Positions 10,126 to 21,248 of a stretch of 64,000 nucleotides of DNA are shown in pieces (position 1 is the stretch's first letter; each line of letters starts with the position of its first letter). The translations under genes were made by a program, and so were the position numbers. Source of the stretch: Asterias rubens (Eukaryota > Echinodermata > Asteroidea > Forcipulatida > Asteriidae). The DNA lies in contig NC_047076.1 of the NCBI RefSeq assembly GCF_902459465.1, positions 12,160,146-12,224,145 of the forward strand, written 5' to 3'. The notes under the pieces are model-generated. The model saw only the letters and a list, made by a program, of their open reading frames with translations, was not told the DNA's origin and did not search any database.

Positions 10126-10457
10126 TACATTTTATTTTATTTTATTGACATTGGGTTACATTACACACACGTTCATCGGTTTCAAATTACCGAAAGGATC
10201 AAACACAGTGGGTGCATGTATAAACAAAAGGACCTTTATCAAAACCCAAAGACATGGCAGCCCGTTATGAGTTCGTGCTTCAAACAGAAAAGAAAACAAG
10301 AATGTTTCTTAGAATGTGCAATTTCGTTCGTTATTAATATTTTCATTTCGTTACGGAGTGACAAACCAGGTGGTATTATGTTTGCATTCAAAGATGGATA
10401 CACAACAGATCCTGGCACGGTTAGGCTGAACATTGTATAGTATAACTAACTTCTACC

Positions 10458-10692
10458 CTTTAAAGGGTGGCTGCAGTGTTTTTTTTATTCATTTAAACAA
10501 TTAAACATGACTTTTTAAACCTCAAATATTTGTTTATATTTTTTTTTAAATGCGCAAGTATTTTAAAAATGGTTTTCAAGAGATTAGGGGAACCCACCCA
10601 GCCCCTAAAAGGGAGTCTTCATTTGCATAAACGTGACGTCATGTCGGTAACCCGAGCCGCCGGGCCCCTGGCTGTGTGCATATAGGACGCAG
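10458..10692 (-). mobile_element. Rep9 MITE, truncated copy
   Basis: It begins TAAAGGGTGGCTGCAGTG and runs through AATGGTTTTCAAGAGATTAG, GGGAGTCTTCATTTGCATAA, CGTGACGTCATGTCGGTAAC and GGGCCCCTGGCTGTGTGCAT, all found in reverse order in the complete copy at 55166-55664. About half of the element is missing. Confidence 0.75.
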
Positions 10693-10935
10693 CAACAATA
10701 GTGTATTGCTTAGGGAATCAAACACACACTCTGCTTATTAAAAACACCAAAGCTTGAGAGTCCGCCAGTGTTCTAATGATTACGAACGTTCCTGAAGAGG
10801 AGTTCAGTTTCAAAACTTAAAAAATGAATTCTGCCTACCTTTAATGACAACAATTTACCTGCTTGATTTACGAAAACAATTAATTTTTTAATATAAACCA
10901 CATTCTCTTTTCTAAAAGAAAAGTGATTTCTCATC

Positions 10936-11991
10936 CTAACAAAAACGCACCCTTTCCGGGATCTCTGAAAACCTACAGAGAAGTATGGCTTTGAAAACTG
11001 AGCGAAACTGCGGATGTTTTGCCGCGTAAATGATAGGATTCACACAACTGTTACAGGCAAGAATGGTGGCCCCAACGGGATAAAGTCTCCGTCCGTGCTG
11101 CTGAAGAACGAGGCTCAACCCGAAGGGAGATATGCAAAGTGTGAAGACACACACCACGAAGAAGAGGTTTTTAGTCACGTCGATTTGGAGTTTGTTCTGG
11201 TGCCTCCTTTCCCGACGGGCAGCGGGAGCGGCGTTGGACGCAGTAGGGCCGTCGGTCTCGATCCGTCGGCTTGCTTGGGGAGCCACTGATGCGGTAGGCC
11301 CGTCCTCCATGTGCCCGACCGCACGGGCGTGCTTCCGAACATGGCGGAAAACACACACATAGCTCCACAGAATGGCGCTGAATTGAGCCACCATCGCTGT
11401 GAAGAAGAACACCAAGTAGTAACCCGGGTTCGATTGTGAGATTATCCAGGTGCAGACGAAGAACTCCGGGTCGAACCCGAGTTTGATGAAGCCGGTACCT
11501 GCAGCGGTCAGGAGAACGCTTAGGGGGAACAACCACGAGAAGGCTATTGCTATAGCCGTCCGTCGGGACGTGAAGATTTTACGGTAGACGGTAATCGGCT
11601 TTGTAATCAGAATGTACCGGTTCAACGCGACGCAGGTCAGGCAGTTGATGCTGACCGTTAAGCAGGTCAGAACTACGATGGCCGATCCGACGCAGATGGG
11701 GTCTGGCAACGGCCACTCACCCCTGAGGAGACTCAAGACTATCAGAGGCAGATCCAGACTAGTCAGGAGATCGGCTACGCTGAGGTTGAGAACGAAGTAA
11801 TTTGTGGTGTGACGTAGCTTGCGCGATAACAACACAGCTAGAATGACGAGAGCGTTACCGGTCACCCCAAGTATAGCCGTTGTACCGATGACGGCGGCTA
11901 GAATCTGCCGTTCAGCGTAACTGTAGTATACATCTGTCGCTGGCACTGTCACGTAGGGTGGGTTGAACTGGTCACTGGAATTCGCATCCAT
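10936..11991 (-). CDS. Rhodopsin-like (class A) orphan GPCR 1, NRY motif
   Basis: A single-exon, 351-residue, seven-membrane-segment receptor. Visible landmarks are GN at 45-46 (TM1), SVAD with D74 (TM2), C100 and C180 for the TM3-loop 2 disulfide, NRY at 124-126 in place of DRY, CISP at 286-289 in place of CWxP, and NPIIY at 318-322. The NRY plus NPIIY pair recalls the Tre1/moody/GPR84 and melatonin-receptor neighbourhood; the ligand is unknown. Intracellular loop 3 holds a 17-residue tandem duplication starting DGPTAS at 230 and 247. N-terminal NSS is a possible glycosylation site. It resembles GPCR 2 and 3 of this window over TM1 (ERQ...AA), TM6-TM7 and the NPIIYA-HP-F tail, so the three are paralogues, with this one the most divergent. 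Confidence 0.93.
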   Translation of the reverse strand: MDANSSDQFNPPYVTVPATDVYYSYAERQILAAVIGTTAILGVTGNALVILAVLLSRKLRHTTNYFVLNLSVADLLTSLDLPLIVLSLLRGEWPLPDPICVGSAIVVLTCLTVSINCLTCVALNRYILITKPITVYRKIFTSRRTAIAIAFSWLFPLSVLLTAAGTGFIKLGFDPEFFVCTWIISQSNPGYYLVFFFTAMVAQFSAILWSYVCVFRHVRKHARAVGHMEDGPTASVAPQASRRIETDGPTASNAAPAARRERRHQNKLQIDVTKNLFFVVCVFTLCISPFGLSLVLQQHGRRLYPVGATILACNSCVNPIIYAAKHPQFRSVFKAILLCRFSEIPERVRFC

Positions 11992-12034
11992 TATTATGTA
12001 TCTTTTGAATCTTTTGGAATTGCAACAGTTGACC

Positions 12035-12180
12035 TAGGATGGGTCCATTGAGTCCTAAACGTCTATGGTTACGGAACTTAGATCGTCCTAAGTCCCAAGA
12101 TTTATCCTGAGTTAGGAAGAGTTTGGTGAAATCAACGGCTGGATAGGTAAACCAAAACGGCGACTGGATGGCACCGAAAC
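12035..12180. repeat. Degenerate inverted-repeat element (GTGAAATCAA type)
   Basis: It carries GAGTCCTAAACG and GTCCTAAGTCCCAAG words and a right part TTAGGAAGAGTTTGGTGAAA. The same words occur at 35810-35885 and 36890-36995 (TTTGTGAAATCAAGCCC), so it is a dispersed family lying just upstream of GPCR 1. Confidence 0.45.
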
Positions 12181-12224
12181 AAAAACCTCACTAAAGTAGG
12201 ATTTGAAACTTTTCACGGTGGAAG

Positions 12225-12700
12225 TATAGTTAGGTGAGGTGTGCGGGAACACCATGTGTAAATCTCTTTAAGTTGTTTTTGAAAAGAACCGGTGGTTGAT
12301 AACCCAACGTTTCGATTAGTATGACCTGATCGTCTTCAGGAGGAAGCTGGACTCTGTTTTGGATGTGTTGGTTCTGAAATGAGCCCGTGGTTGATAACCC
12401 AAAGTTTCGATCAGTATGCTCTGACCGTCTTCAAGAGAAAGCTAGTCTTTGTTGCTGGATGTGTTGTTTCTGAAATGAACCGGTGGTCGATAACTCAACG
12501 TTTCGATCAATGTGCTCTGATTGTCTTCAGGAGAATGCTGGACTTTGTTGCTGGATGTGTTGGTTCTGAAAAGAACCCGTGGTTGATAAAAAGACTCAGA
12601 TATGCTCCGATCGTCTTCGGGAGAATGCTGAACTCTATTGCTAGATTCTGCTTCTCAATGCAAATGCGTGGAAACTTCGGGATCTGAGATAATTCCAGAC
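12225..12700 (-). repeat. Penelope-like terminal fragment, four tandem units of about 100 bp
   Basis: Four units begin GTGGTTGATAACCCAACGTT or close variants at about 12291, 12388, 12483 and 12579. Each contains TTTCGAT(C/T)A...TGATCGTCTTC, i.e. on the minus strand GAAGACGATCAG, a six-base loop, CTGATCGAAACG. This hairpin-then-GAAACG pattern is common near the ends of Penelope-like retroelements, which often stand in tandem. The family assignment is inference; the tandem structure is seen directly. Confidence 0.6.
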
Positions 12701-12704
12701 CTAG

Positions 12705-14755
12705 GTCCATGACAGCTTGTCAGAGAATGAGTAACATCACCTCTTCAAAGCAGTTTATAATGTTCCTCTATTTACATCCAGTTGATAGAATCAGACCCGC
12801 ACAACATGTCAATTTAAGGATATAACATATCCACGCTCTTCTCTGTATGCCAAAAGTCAATGTGCACAACCGGTCCTGTTTGAACATGATGATTATTATA
12901 AGGTTGTTCATCGATCCATCAGACAACAAAACTCAATAATATTCCTCTGATAGTCTGAATAAGTAATAAAGTAATGATTCTGTCTCGAAATTTGTATGCT
13001 ATAGAGGCCCTTATTAAATGCATAATTGAACTGACCAGCCCCGTAATAAATACATGTCCAAAGTTCTCTTGGTGGTTTGTGTCAGGAGATTTTCATTGGT
13101 GGAACTTCACTTCGCTTTTTTATATGCTGAATGATATTTATGTTCTCCAAAATGTAGTTGGGTTGTGAATAGACTGGTTCCCTGTTTCGATAGAAACACA
13201 CACTGGTCTTACATGACCAATTATATCATTGGATAAACGTGCAGTGACGTAAGTTTTGATTTCTGCGTTGTGATTGGTCAGCTGCGAAGTGACGTAGTTT
13301 GTCAGTTACATCCGCACCTTTCGATCGTCTGCAGCTGCGTGTGCATGTATAGTAAAATGTAATGTATGTACGCGTGTGAATGGATGTAAGGTCAAGGTCC
13401 ATTTGTCAGAATCCTGCCAGGTGCTCAACGCCGGTATCTGCCGTTGAACGCGAACCTGGAAGTGTGACGTCAGATGTTCAGGCTAGATTGTGTCAATCTT
13501 GCGGCAGATGGGGGCGTGCAGGGAGTGTTATTGAGGAAAGTGTTTGTCAAATATTTGCACACTTATAAATGTTAAAGGTGGGGTCATATATTGGTTATTG
13601 TCAACGTTCTGATGATTTGTAAGTAACATTATTATAAAGAGAAATAGTCTACACCATCAACAGCTGCAGCACTTTAAATTTGTTTTATGGTCAATACCTT
13701 TTTGCGTATTTAGCACTGACTCAATGACTTTACCTTTAAGGCAATTCCGTTTTGAATTCGTGAAGTACTTGCTTTACTTACAATCTAGCAGCAATTAAAT
13801 TTGAATGTGAACATAAGTTAATGCCAGAGCTATTAATGGTTCAATCACTAGACGAGCCCGGTTGTTTTAGCAGCAAAGATATGTGTTTATGAAGTTAATA
13901 AGCTGGACTTAAAAATAAAAATAAAAAACAAAAAGAAACACGCGCCCACAAACTGCGCCCTCAACGACTAGACTACTGCTTAATGTCAAGAGATGGCGCT
14001 ACAGTTTCTCTTTGGGAAGTCCAAATGTGTATGCAAAATAATTAATATCTAAGAAAACAGCCTTTGATTAGATGCTCTTCGCAATAGCGCAGCGCCCTCT
14101 GTTGATAAATAACATAGTGGCCGGGCCCATTTTTTAAAGGGCTGCTTTCTGTTCAGCTAAACAGAGAGAGCATCCCTTCATAACAAGGTCCTAGCCATTC
14201 CATTGCTTGTAATTTAAAAACATTGAATGACTACAATTTGTCTGGTCTTTATGCCTTTCCATAACCATTTGCTCCTCTTTTTGCTATAAATGGATAGCTT
14301 TTATATGTGCGTGTTTATGCCTCTGCCGAATGTCCGGTGTATTGCTAATGAAGCTAATGATGGTGAAATAATTTAGCTCTTACCCCAACAAAACGCTCAT
14401 TAGTAAACACAAAGGAAACTGTATTTATTCATCATTCATGGTAATATTGTCGAAAACGCACGCCTTCGCATTTAATCAGTATAATTGTTGAGTCAGATAA
14501 AAGCCTTGAAAAGCTTTTGTGTCCATTTTATCCTTACAAACAAATATTTGCCATAAAAACTACCGTACCCGTTTAACGAGAGACATTTATTGTTTTCATG
14601 CGAACTTGTACTTTTATACAAATATCAAGGTTCAAATTGTGCATAAAAATTAAGCTGTGGCTATCTTTTAAAATTTGAAATACGATTCCAGTAATTAACT
14701 GCAAGAATCTTGAAGTATTAGTTTTCAGCAAACTCGGGCGGTGCAGGGACTAGAG
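12705..14755. other. Long gap without a recognised gene
   Basis: I see no gene. At 13200-13500 there is a run with CRE-like TGACGT words (13244, 13284, 13465) and a CCAAT-type ATTGGT, which could be promoter sequence of something unseen. A partial Rep2-like end lies at about 14121-14160. The rest is A+T-rich unique sequence. Confidence 0.4.
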
Positions 14756-15027
14756 GGTTAATGACAAAAAACACCCTTGTCACACCATGATCACACGAAG
14801 TAATGTGCTTTCAGATGCTTGATTTCAAGACCTCAAATTCTAAATCTGAGGTCTCGAAATCAAATTCGTTGAAAATTACTTCTTTCTCGAAAACTACGTC
14901 ACTTCAGAGGGAGCTGTTTCTCACAATGTTTTATACTATCAACCTCTCCACATTACTCGTTACCAAGTAAGGTTTTATGCTAATAATTATTTTGAGTAAC
15001 TATCAATAGTGTCCACTGCCTTTAAGT
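14756..15027 (+). mobile_element. Rep1 MITE, 5'-truncated
   Basis: It starts within the ACACCCTTGTCACAC block and runs to the ATAGTGTCCACTGCCTTTAA end. Confidence 0.75.
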
Positions 15028-15411
15028 CATAGTTGTGACATTATTATACAAGTCATATATTTACTAACCATTTCATGTCATTATTCATAAGTATAACTCA
15101 TACACACAGCATTTTATAACTATAATTATTGTATTCGATATCATGAGGCAAGCGAAACGAGCGCCTGTATTGGTGGATACCGGCGCTGTGTAAGAGTTTG
15201 ATTATATTATTATTTTACAATTTTTATTTTAGTATATGAAATGCAAGAAGGACGATTTTTTTTTTCTAAATTTCATTTCAAGGCTTCTGAAGCAATCACT
15301 GAACAGGGAAAATTTCATCACAACCCCCCAATTGATGCAAAAAAAAAATTGATTATTGCAAAATGAAGATATTTCGCCGTGGGGAAATGAAGCACTCTGA
15401 GAGAAGTAGTG

Positions 15412-15782
15412 TTAAAGGCACTGGACACCTTTGGTAATTGTAAAATTTCAGTCTTCTCACTTGGTGTATCTCAACATTTATGCATAAAATAACAAACCTG
15501 TGAAAATTTGAACTCACTGGTTTGGTCTTGAAAGTTGCGAGATAATAATGAAATTAAAAAAAAAACTGAAAAAGTTGTTTGCTTTCAGATGCTTGAAATT
15601 CAAATCAAATATGCATAATTTAGTGGAAAATTACTTCTTTCTCGAAAACTACGTTACTTCACAATGAGCAGTTTGTCACAATGTTTTATACTACCAACAA
15701 CTCTCCATTGCTTGTTACCAAGTAAGTTTTTATGCTGATAATTATTTTGAGTAATTACAAGTAGTGTCCCGTGACTTTGATA
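15412..15782 (+). mobile_element. Rep1 MITE copy lacking the central hairpin
   Basis: Both ends are present (TTAAAGGCACTGGACACC and TAGTGTCCCGTGACTTT). The usual GAGACCTCA hairpin is replaced by an A+T-rich piece at about 15595-15620. Confidence 0.7.
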
Positions 15783-15793
15783 ATAAAACCCCA

Positions 15794-16187
15794 TTAAAGG
15801 AACACGTTGCCTTGGATCGGGCGAGTTGGACTATAAAAATCGTTCTGTAACCGTTTGTTATAAAATGCATATGGTTGGAAAGATGTTTTAAAAGTATAAT
15901 ACAATGATCTACACAAATTTCACTCAAAATTGCGTGGTTTTCCTTTTACTGTGCGAACTAACACGGTCGGCCATAAATATGGGAGTCAAAAATGTGACTC
16001 CCATAAATGGCGGACCGTGTTAGTCGACGAGGTAAAAAGAAAACCACGCAAATTGGAGTCATGTTTGTGTAGATCATTGTATTCTTCTTTTACAGCATCT
16101 TTCTACCCATATGCATTTTATAACAAACGGTCACTGAACGCTTTTCAAAGACCAACTCGACCGCTCCAGGGCAACGTGTTCCTTTAA
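15794..16187. mobile_element. Rep7 long-hairpin MITE
   Basis: The two halves are complementary over nearly their full length: ends AAAGGAACACGTTGCC, then arms with AACCGTTTGTTATAAAATGC and CTAACACGGTCGGCCATAAA, and a centre around ATGGGAGTCAAAAATGTGAC. TTAA lies at both borders. Further copies are at 17829-18208, 28211-28740 and 58559-58948. Confidence 0.88.
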
Positions 16188-16194
16188 CCATCGG

Positions 16195-16260
16195 TTCTTT
16201 TCAAAACCAACACTATTCTCAAAAAGGTATCCACATGGGGTTACCGCAATCAAAACTTCT
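16195..16260 (+). repeat. Penelope-like terminal fragment
   Basis: It contains TTCTTTTCAAAACCAACACT and CACATGGGGTTACCGCAA, matching the distal part of the fragments at 41.1, 47.2 and 52.1 kb. Confidence 0.45.
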
Positions 16261-16479
16261 TTATAGACATGAAGCCCTAAAAGCAATCATTTGTACCATT
16301 GTTTGAATAACTTAAATTATTGAGCGCGTTGGAGAACTTAATTGCATTCAAAGGAATAAAAAACAAATACCGGCGAGCAGTTAAATTTAATAAATGTTGG
16401 ACTACAAATTCACTTCTTTTGTTTAAACTGTCACAGTGGTGCTGGCTGCATTATGCAGCTGAAAAGGTTTAAGGTCTGA

Positions 16480-16637
16480 CGTCTTTAGATTTTGTGTGTG
16501 AGAAATTACCTCTTTCTCAAAAACTACGTTACTTCAGAGGGAGTCTTAGAATGTGTTATACTATAATATCAACTGCTCTCGATTGCTCGTTACCAAGAAA
16601 GTTTTAGGCTAATAACTATTTTTGGTATTTAGTTTGA
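16480..16637 (+). mobile_element. Rep1 MITE internal fragment
   Basis: Only the right-central part remains (AAATTACCTCTTTCTC, ACTTCAGAGGGAGTC, CTCGTTACCAAG). Confidence 0.6.
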
Positions 16638-16744
16638 TACCTTTAGTAAGTCAAGTTTTGGGCCATGACATGTATCCCTGCCTGTGGACGGAGATGGATG
16701 TATATAATTTACTTGTTGAAGGTTCAGCTTCAATGGTCGTCAAG

Positions 16745-16915
16745 ATATTTTAGGGGGAGGGGATGCTAAAATCATTTTCGTCTCATTTAGAAGAATTTCG
16801 TGACATAGTTTTTACTCATTACTCAACAACTTCAGCACCTCAGCAAGTAATATTTTAGGAGCTTTCTAATGTATTAAACCTGTGGACATTTTGTATTGTG
16901 CTGTACAAACCCTTT
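16745..16915 (-). mobile_element. Rep6 foldback element, one arm
   Basis: It matches the right arm of the complete Rep6 at 57785-58160 (ACTTCAGCACCTCAGCAAGT, ACCTGTGGACATTTTGTATT). Confidence 0.6.
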
Positions 16916-17363
16916 ATGATTAAGCAGTTCTATAAAACCTCGTTCCAGACACATACTGATATTTCGTTGTCGTTACCGAGCATGAGATAGCAAATAGAGG
17001 TTTATCAATTTACGGTTGACCATTAACTTTCCCCGTACTCTGCTGATGAGAGAGCACCGTGACGATAAGACTCGGTCGAATTAATGCCGCCAACATCAAG
17101 ATTACTGTTTGACGTTCGTCAACATAGACCCCTTGTCTATTATATAAAGCTTGTGTCAAGAAGTTCACTACCCTTAGCATGAGTCAATCACTCTTTAAAC
17201 AATATTTATGTTGGAAACATTGACGGTAGTTGACGGGACAACGATTGGGTGAAAGCAACCAAAAGTCGTCAAGTTTGGCGTGTCTGAATTTTGACGAAAA
17301 TAACTTGGAAAAGAAATGGCAGTTGGGTTATTGCTGTTGCTGATGATGCGATGTTGCTGTGGT

Positions 17364-17639
<276 letters not shown>

Positions 17640-17689
17640 ACGAGCCAAACTACCATGTCATATCTCTGTGACTTGTGTCCTAATCGTTT

Positions 17690-17748
17690 CTGCTCAGCAG
17701 ACAATTGTTCAGCAACGCTTAAGCAGCTCTACAAAATTAGGCCAAGGG
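17690..17748 (-). repeat. Rep2 end fragment
   Basis: AACGCTTAAGCAGCTCTACA followed by AAATTAGGCC is one Rep2 end, located next to the trinucleotide array. Confidence 0.55.
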
Positions 17749-17828
17749 TGTACGATCATGGTCAATATAAAACATGGAAATATTAAAACATGTTAGCATG
17801 TGCTGACAGCGGCACTCACTACAGTGCT

Positions 17829-18208
17829 TTAAAGGAACACTTTGCCTTGGATCGGTCGAGTTGGTCTTTGAAAAGCGTTTGTTATAAAATGTATATGGTA
17901 GAAAGATGCTGTAAAAGTAGAATACAATGATCCACACAAACATGCCTCGAAATTGTACGGTTTTCCTTTTACCTCGTCGACTAACACAGTCGGCCATTAT
18001 GGGAGTTAAATTGTTGACTCCCATAAATGGCCGACCGTGTTAGTTCGCACAGTAAAAGGAAAACCACGCAATTTCGAGGCAAACTTGTGTGGATAATTGT
18101 ATTCTACTTTTAAAACATCTTTACAACCATATGCATTTTATAACAAACGGTTAAAAACGCTTTTTTTATAGACCAACTCGTCCGATCCAAGGCAACGTGT
18201 TTCTTTAA
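17829..18208. mobile_element. Rep7 long-hairpin MITE
   Basis: Both ends, the two CGGCCATT...AATGGCCGACCG arms and TTAA at each border are present. The arms pair over almost 190 bp. Confidence 0.88.
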
Positions 18209-18524
18209 TAAGTGTTCAATAACTTGCGCTGCGTTGATTCAATGTTTGCATTACCTTATACCATTTCTAGACGTAGCCCACCTTTATCAAATGAAACGTG
18301 TCTGGAAAATGTTTATGCGAATGTAGTGATTTGTTCAATAAAACGTCATCATTTAGATGATTGTTTCCACCAGGACATACTAACATTAATAACCAAAACA
18401 CACACACACCCCCACATACAAATTTATCTCTGTTTTCAGATGCTGCCCCACGAATAGACCCCTTGTAAACTGGCTGCCATATTTGGGGGTGTCAATCAGA
18501 AAGAGAAATTTTAAATGGTGTTTG

Positions 18525-18735
18525 AAAGGCACTTGACACTATTGGTAAATGTCAAAGACTAGCCTTCACAGTTGGTGTATGTCAACGTATGCATAAAATA
18601 ACAAACCTGTGAAGTTTGGAGCTCAATCGGTCATCAAACTTGCGAGATAATACTGAAAGAAAAAACACCCTTGTCACACGAAGTTGTGTGCGTTATGGTT
18701 GATTTCGAGACCACAAGTGCACCAAAAAGTTGTAA
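18525..18735 (+). mobile_element. Rep1 MITE, 3'-truncated
   Basis: It starts AAAGGCACTTGACACTATTG and stops within the central GAGACCACAAG region. Confidence 0.75.
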
Positions 18736-19155
18736 TTTCCAAGGGTTCGGGAGGTAGGCACTCTTACATTGCTTAGTACACATCGGCGTTAGGGTATAAC
18801 TAAAAAAACTTTATCCCTGATTTGACAAGAAAACTAACATATATTAAAATTGCTGAGCATTTAATTTCGAAGTTAATTGAACAACTTTGCGTTCACCTTT
18901 TGTGAACAATTCAACAGCTTTGCAGCTTGTGACCTACATAGCAGCTTTAATTCATAATCAAACCACACGTTTTCTTTTGTAAATAACACAGTTGAAGGAC
19001 GCAGAGCTAGAGCTACAGCCTTCGTACCTTTATTTAATAACTGTCCTTAATTGTGCGCTCAGGTTAACAAAATGGAGTGAACGCGTGTACATGTATGTTT
19101 CGCCAGGTGACTGTACACGTACCTTAGTTTTCCATTGCACACAAAGTCTCATAGG

Positions 19156-19322
19156 CCCTTTTCGAATCCACGGCATCGGCTTTGGGTTCGGCTTCAGACT
19201 CCGTTCTCTTGTCTGAAGCCCTGAGCACGTACGTAAAACACGCGCAGCTGAGTCAAAACAACCGCGGGACCAAGCTAGCCTGAGCCGAGAAGCCGAAGCC
19301 GTCGTTTCGAAAAGGGCCATAG
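19156..19322. mobile_element. Rep5 MITE, uninterrupted copy
   Basis: Ends GGCCCTTTTCGAATCCACGG and, on the right, TTTCGAAAAGGGCC are inverted; the arms carry CGGCTTCAGACTCCGT and GCCTGAGCCGAG. About 165 bp. It is the empty-site comparison for the interrupted copy at 33957-34270. Confidence 0.8.
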
Positions 19323-19325
19323 GCC

Positions 19326-19885
19326 TAGAGCTAGTTCGAGTTGGCTATTTAAGTCGACCCGTGATTGACTACTGATTAGCAAGGTACACAGTACGCAGTA
19401 CGCAGTACGCATTACGCAGTACGCATTACGCAGTACGCATTACGCAGTACACAGTGACGCACTCCGACTCATTTGGAAGTCTACAGTCAACCTTCCGCCT
19501 TTTCGCTATACTAGGGAGGTTTAGCTGCACGTTCCGCGTGAACGTGAACGTGGGAGTCGAACTGAAATTGTGTCATTAAAATCTGACGTTTTTAGCATAC
19601 GTGAAGTTACAAATTTTAACGTCAGGAACGTACGTGCGCGCAAACGTCATACGTCAGCATGCAATAAGCACAAAGTGGCGACGTCAACCAGAAACAACAC
19701 ATACATTTTGTGATATTCACGTTTACGTTTGCGCGTAATACACATGTTAGAATTGAATATGCGGTTGGATTCAGTGAAGGAACCATGGGCTCGAGTCTGG
19801 TTCCGAATGGTCGACCAGCCTGGGTTCGAGTCAAAACTGTCAACCCCTAGTTAAACATGGTGCACACTCGAACTTGCTCATAGCA
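19326..19885. mobile_element. Rep12 inverted-repeat element
   Basis: Left end CTAGTTCGAGT and right end GTGCACACTCGAACTTGCTC are related inverted sequences. The interior shares TCAACCTTCCGCCTTTTCG, CACATGTTAGAAT, AACCATGGGCTCGAG and GGTCGACCAGCCTGGGTT with 53765-54088. A 14-bp tandem (CAGTACGCATTACG) lies within it at 19385-19455. Confidence 0.6.
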
Positions 19886-20087
19886 GCTTTGTTTCAACAG
19901 GCATTAATATTGAAGTGTTTTACTTTGCTTTTACAGCGCGCCTGATCTATATTCTAAGAGACATTGAAAAGTGACACGACAAACCACTGCAAGGTTTCAC
20001 AATATTACTATAAAATACTATAAAATCACAGTTTGTGCAATTCATAATTATATACAAATGAAAGAGTATTAAAAACACGTTAGCACT

Positions 20088-20488
20088 GTTTTAAATGCAC
20101 TGGACATTGTTGGTAATTACTCAAAATAACTGTTAACATAAAAACTGATTTGTCAACCGATTTGTCAACGATCAATGTTGATAGTAAAAAACGTTGTGAG
20201 AAACGGTTCCCTGGTAGTTAACGCGAAAGAAGTAATTTCTTCCACTGAGATATTTGAAATTGATTTCGAGACCTCAGAATTAGATTTTGAGGTCTCAAAA
20301 TCAAGCATCCGAAAGCACACAACTTCGTGTGACAAGGGTGTTTTTTTCTTCCATTATTATCTCCGACTTTGACGACCAGTTGAGTTCAAATTTTCATAGG
20401 TTTGTTATTTTGTGCATATGTTGATGAGATACACCAAGTGAGAAGACTGGTCTTTGACAATTACCAAAGGTGTCCAGTGCCTTTAAAG
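20088..20488 (-). mobile_element. Rep1 MITE copy
   Basis: Full length, with ends TGCACTGGACATTGTTGG and CCAAAGGTGTCCAGTGCC and the intact central hairpin. Confidence 0.8.
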
Positions 20489-20548
20489 TAAGGTTAAGAG
20501 ACTTGTTATTTTCCGCGTAAAGTTTAATAGTGCATCTCATAGCTAAAG

Positions 20549-21054
20549 AAAGGCACTGGTCACGTTTTGAAATGGTCAAAGACCAGTATTCTTATCCCAA
20601 CATACAAATACAATAACAAATCTGTGAAAATTTTGGTTGAACTGGTTATTGAAGTTGCCAACAGATAGTTGAAGAAAAACCACATTTGGTGCCAAGTGTG
20701 CTTTTAGATGCCTGCGCAAGGCTTTAGGCGGATAAAGTCTTGCTCAGACTCAAATACTATTTGAAACTCAAATAGTTTTTGAGACTCATACTATTTGAGA
20801 CTCAAATACTATTTGAGACTCAAATACTATTTGAGACTCAAATACTATTTGATTGAGAAATTACCTCTTTCTCCAAAATTTCCGTCACTTCAGAGGGAGC
20901 TGTTTCTCACAATGTTTTATACTATCAACAGCTTTCCATTGCTCGTAAATAACGGTTCATACTTCCTACGAAGTTATTTTATGCTAATGATAGGATACAC
21001 CAAGTGAGAAGACTTGTCTTTAACAATTCCCAAACGTGTACCTTCCCTTTAACC
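20549..21054 (+). mobile_element. Rearranged Rep1 MITE containing an 18-bp tandem repeat
   Basis: The left end is Rep1 (AAAGGCACTGGTCAC), the right end is Rep1b in the opposite style (CCAAACGTGTACCTTCCC), so two subfamilies have recombined. The central hairpin is replaced by tandem copies of GAGACTCAAATACTATTT at about 20748-20855. Confidence 0.65.
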
Positions 21055-21248
21055 GAAAAGGTAATTCAGTCGTTAAATGTGGTCGTACTGGTGTATCAAA
21101 GAATATCAAATAAATGTGTAGACCTACATTAGATTTAAAGTTGGAAAATGAGTGCATCACAAAACTTAATTTGACATGGTGCCTACCTTAAAGGTGACTT
21201 TACTGAAGTTATACAACAAACAATGGAGATGTTAAAAATTGTAACTTT

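Noticed and set aside
12225-12700. CRISPR-like array of about 100-bp units
   Set aside because: Units are imperfect whole-length tandem copies without unique spacers, and the host is an animal.
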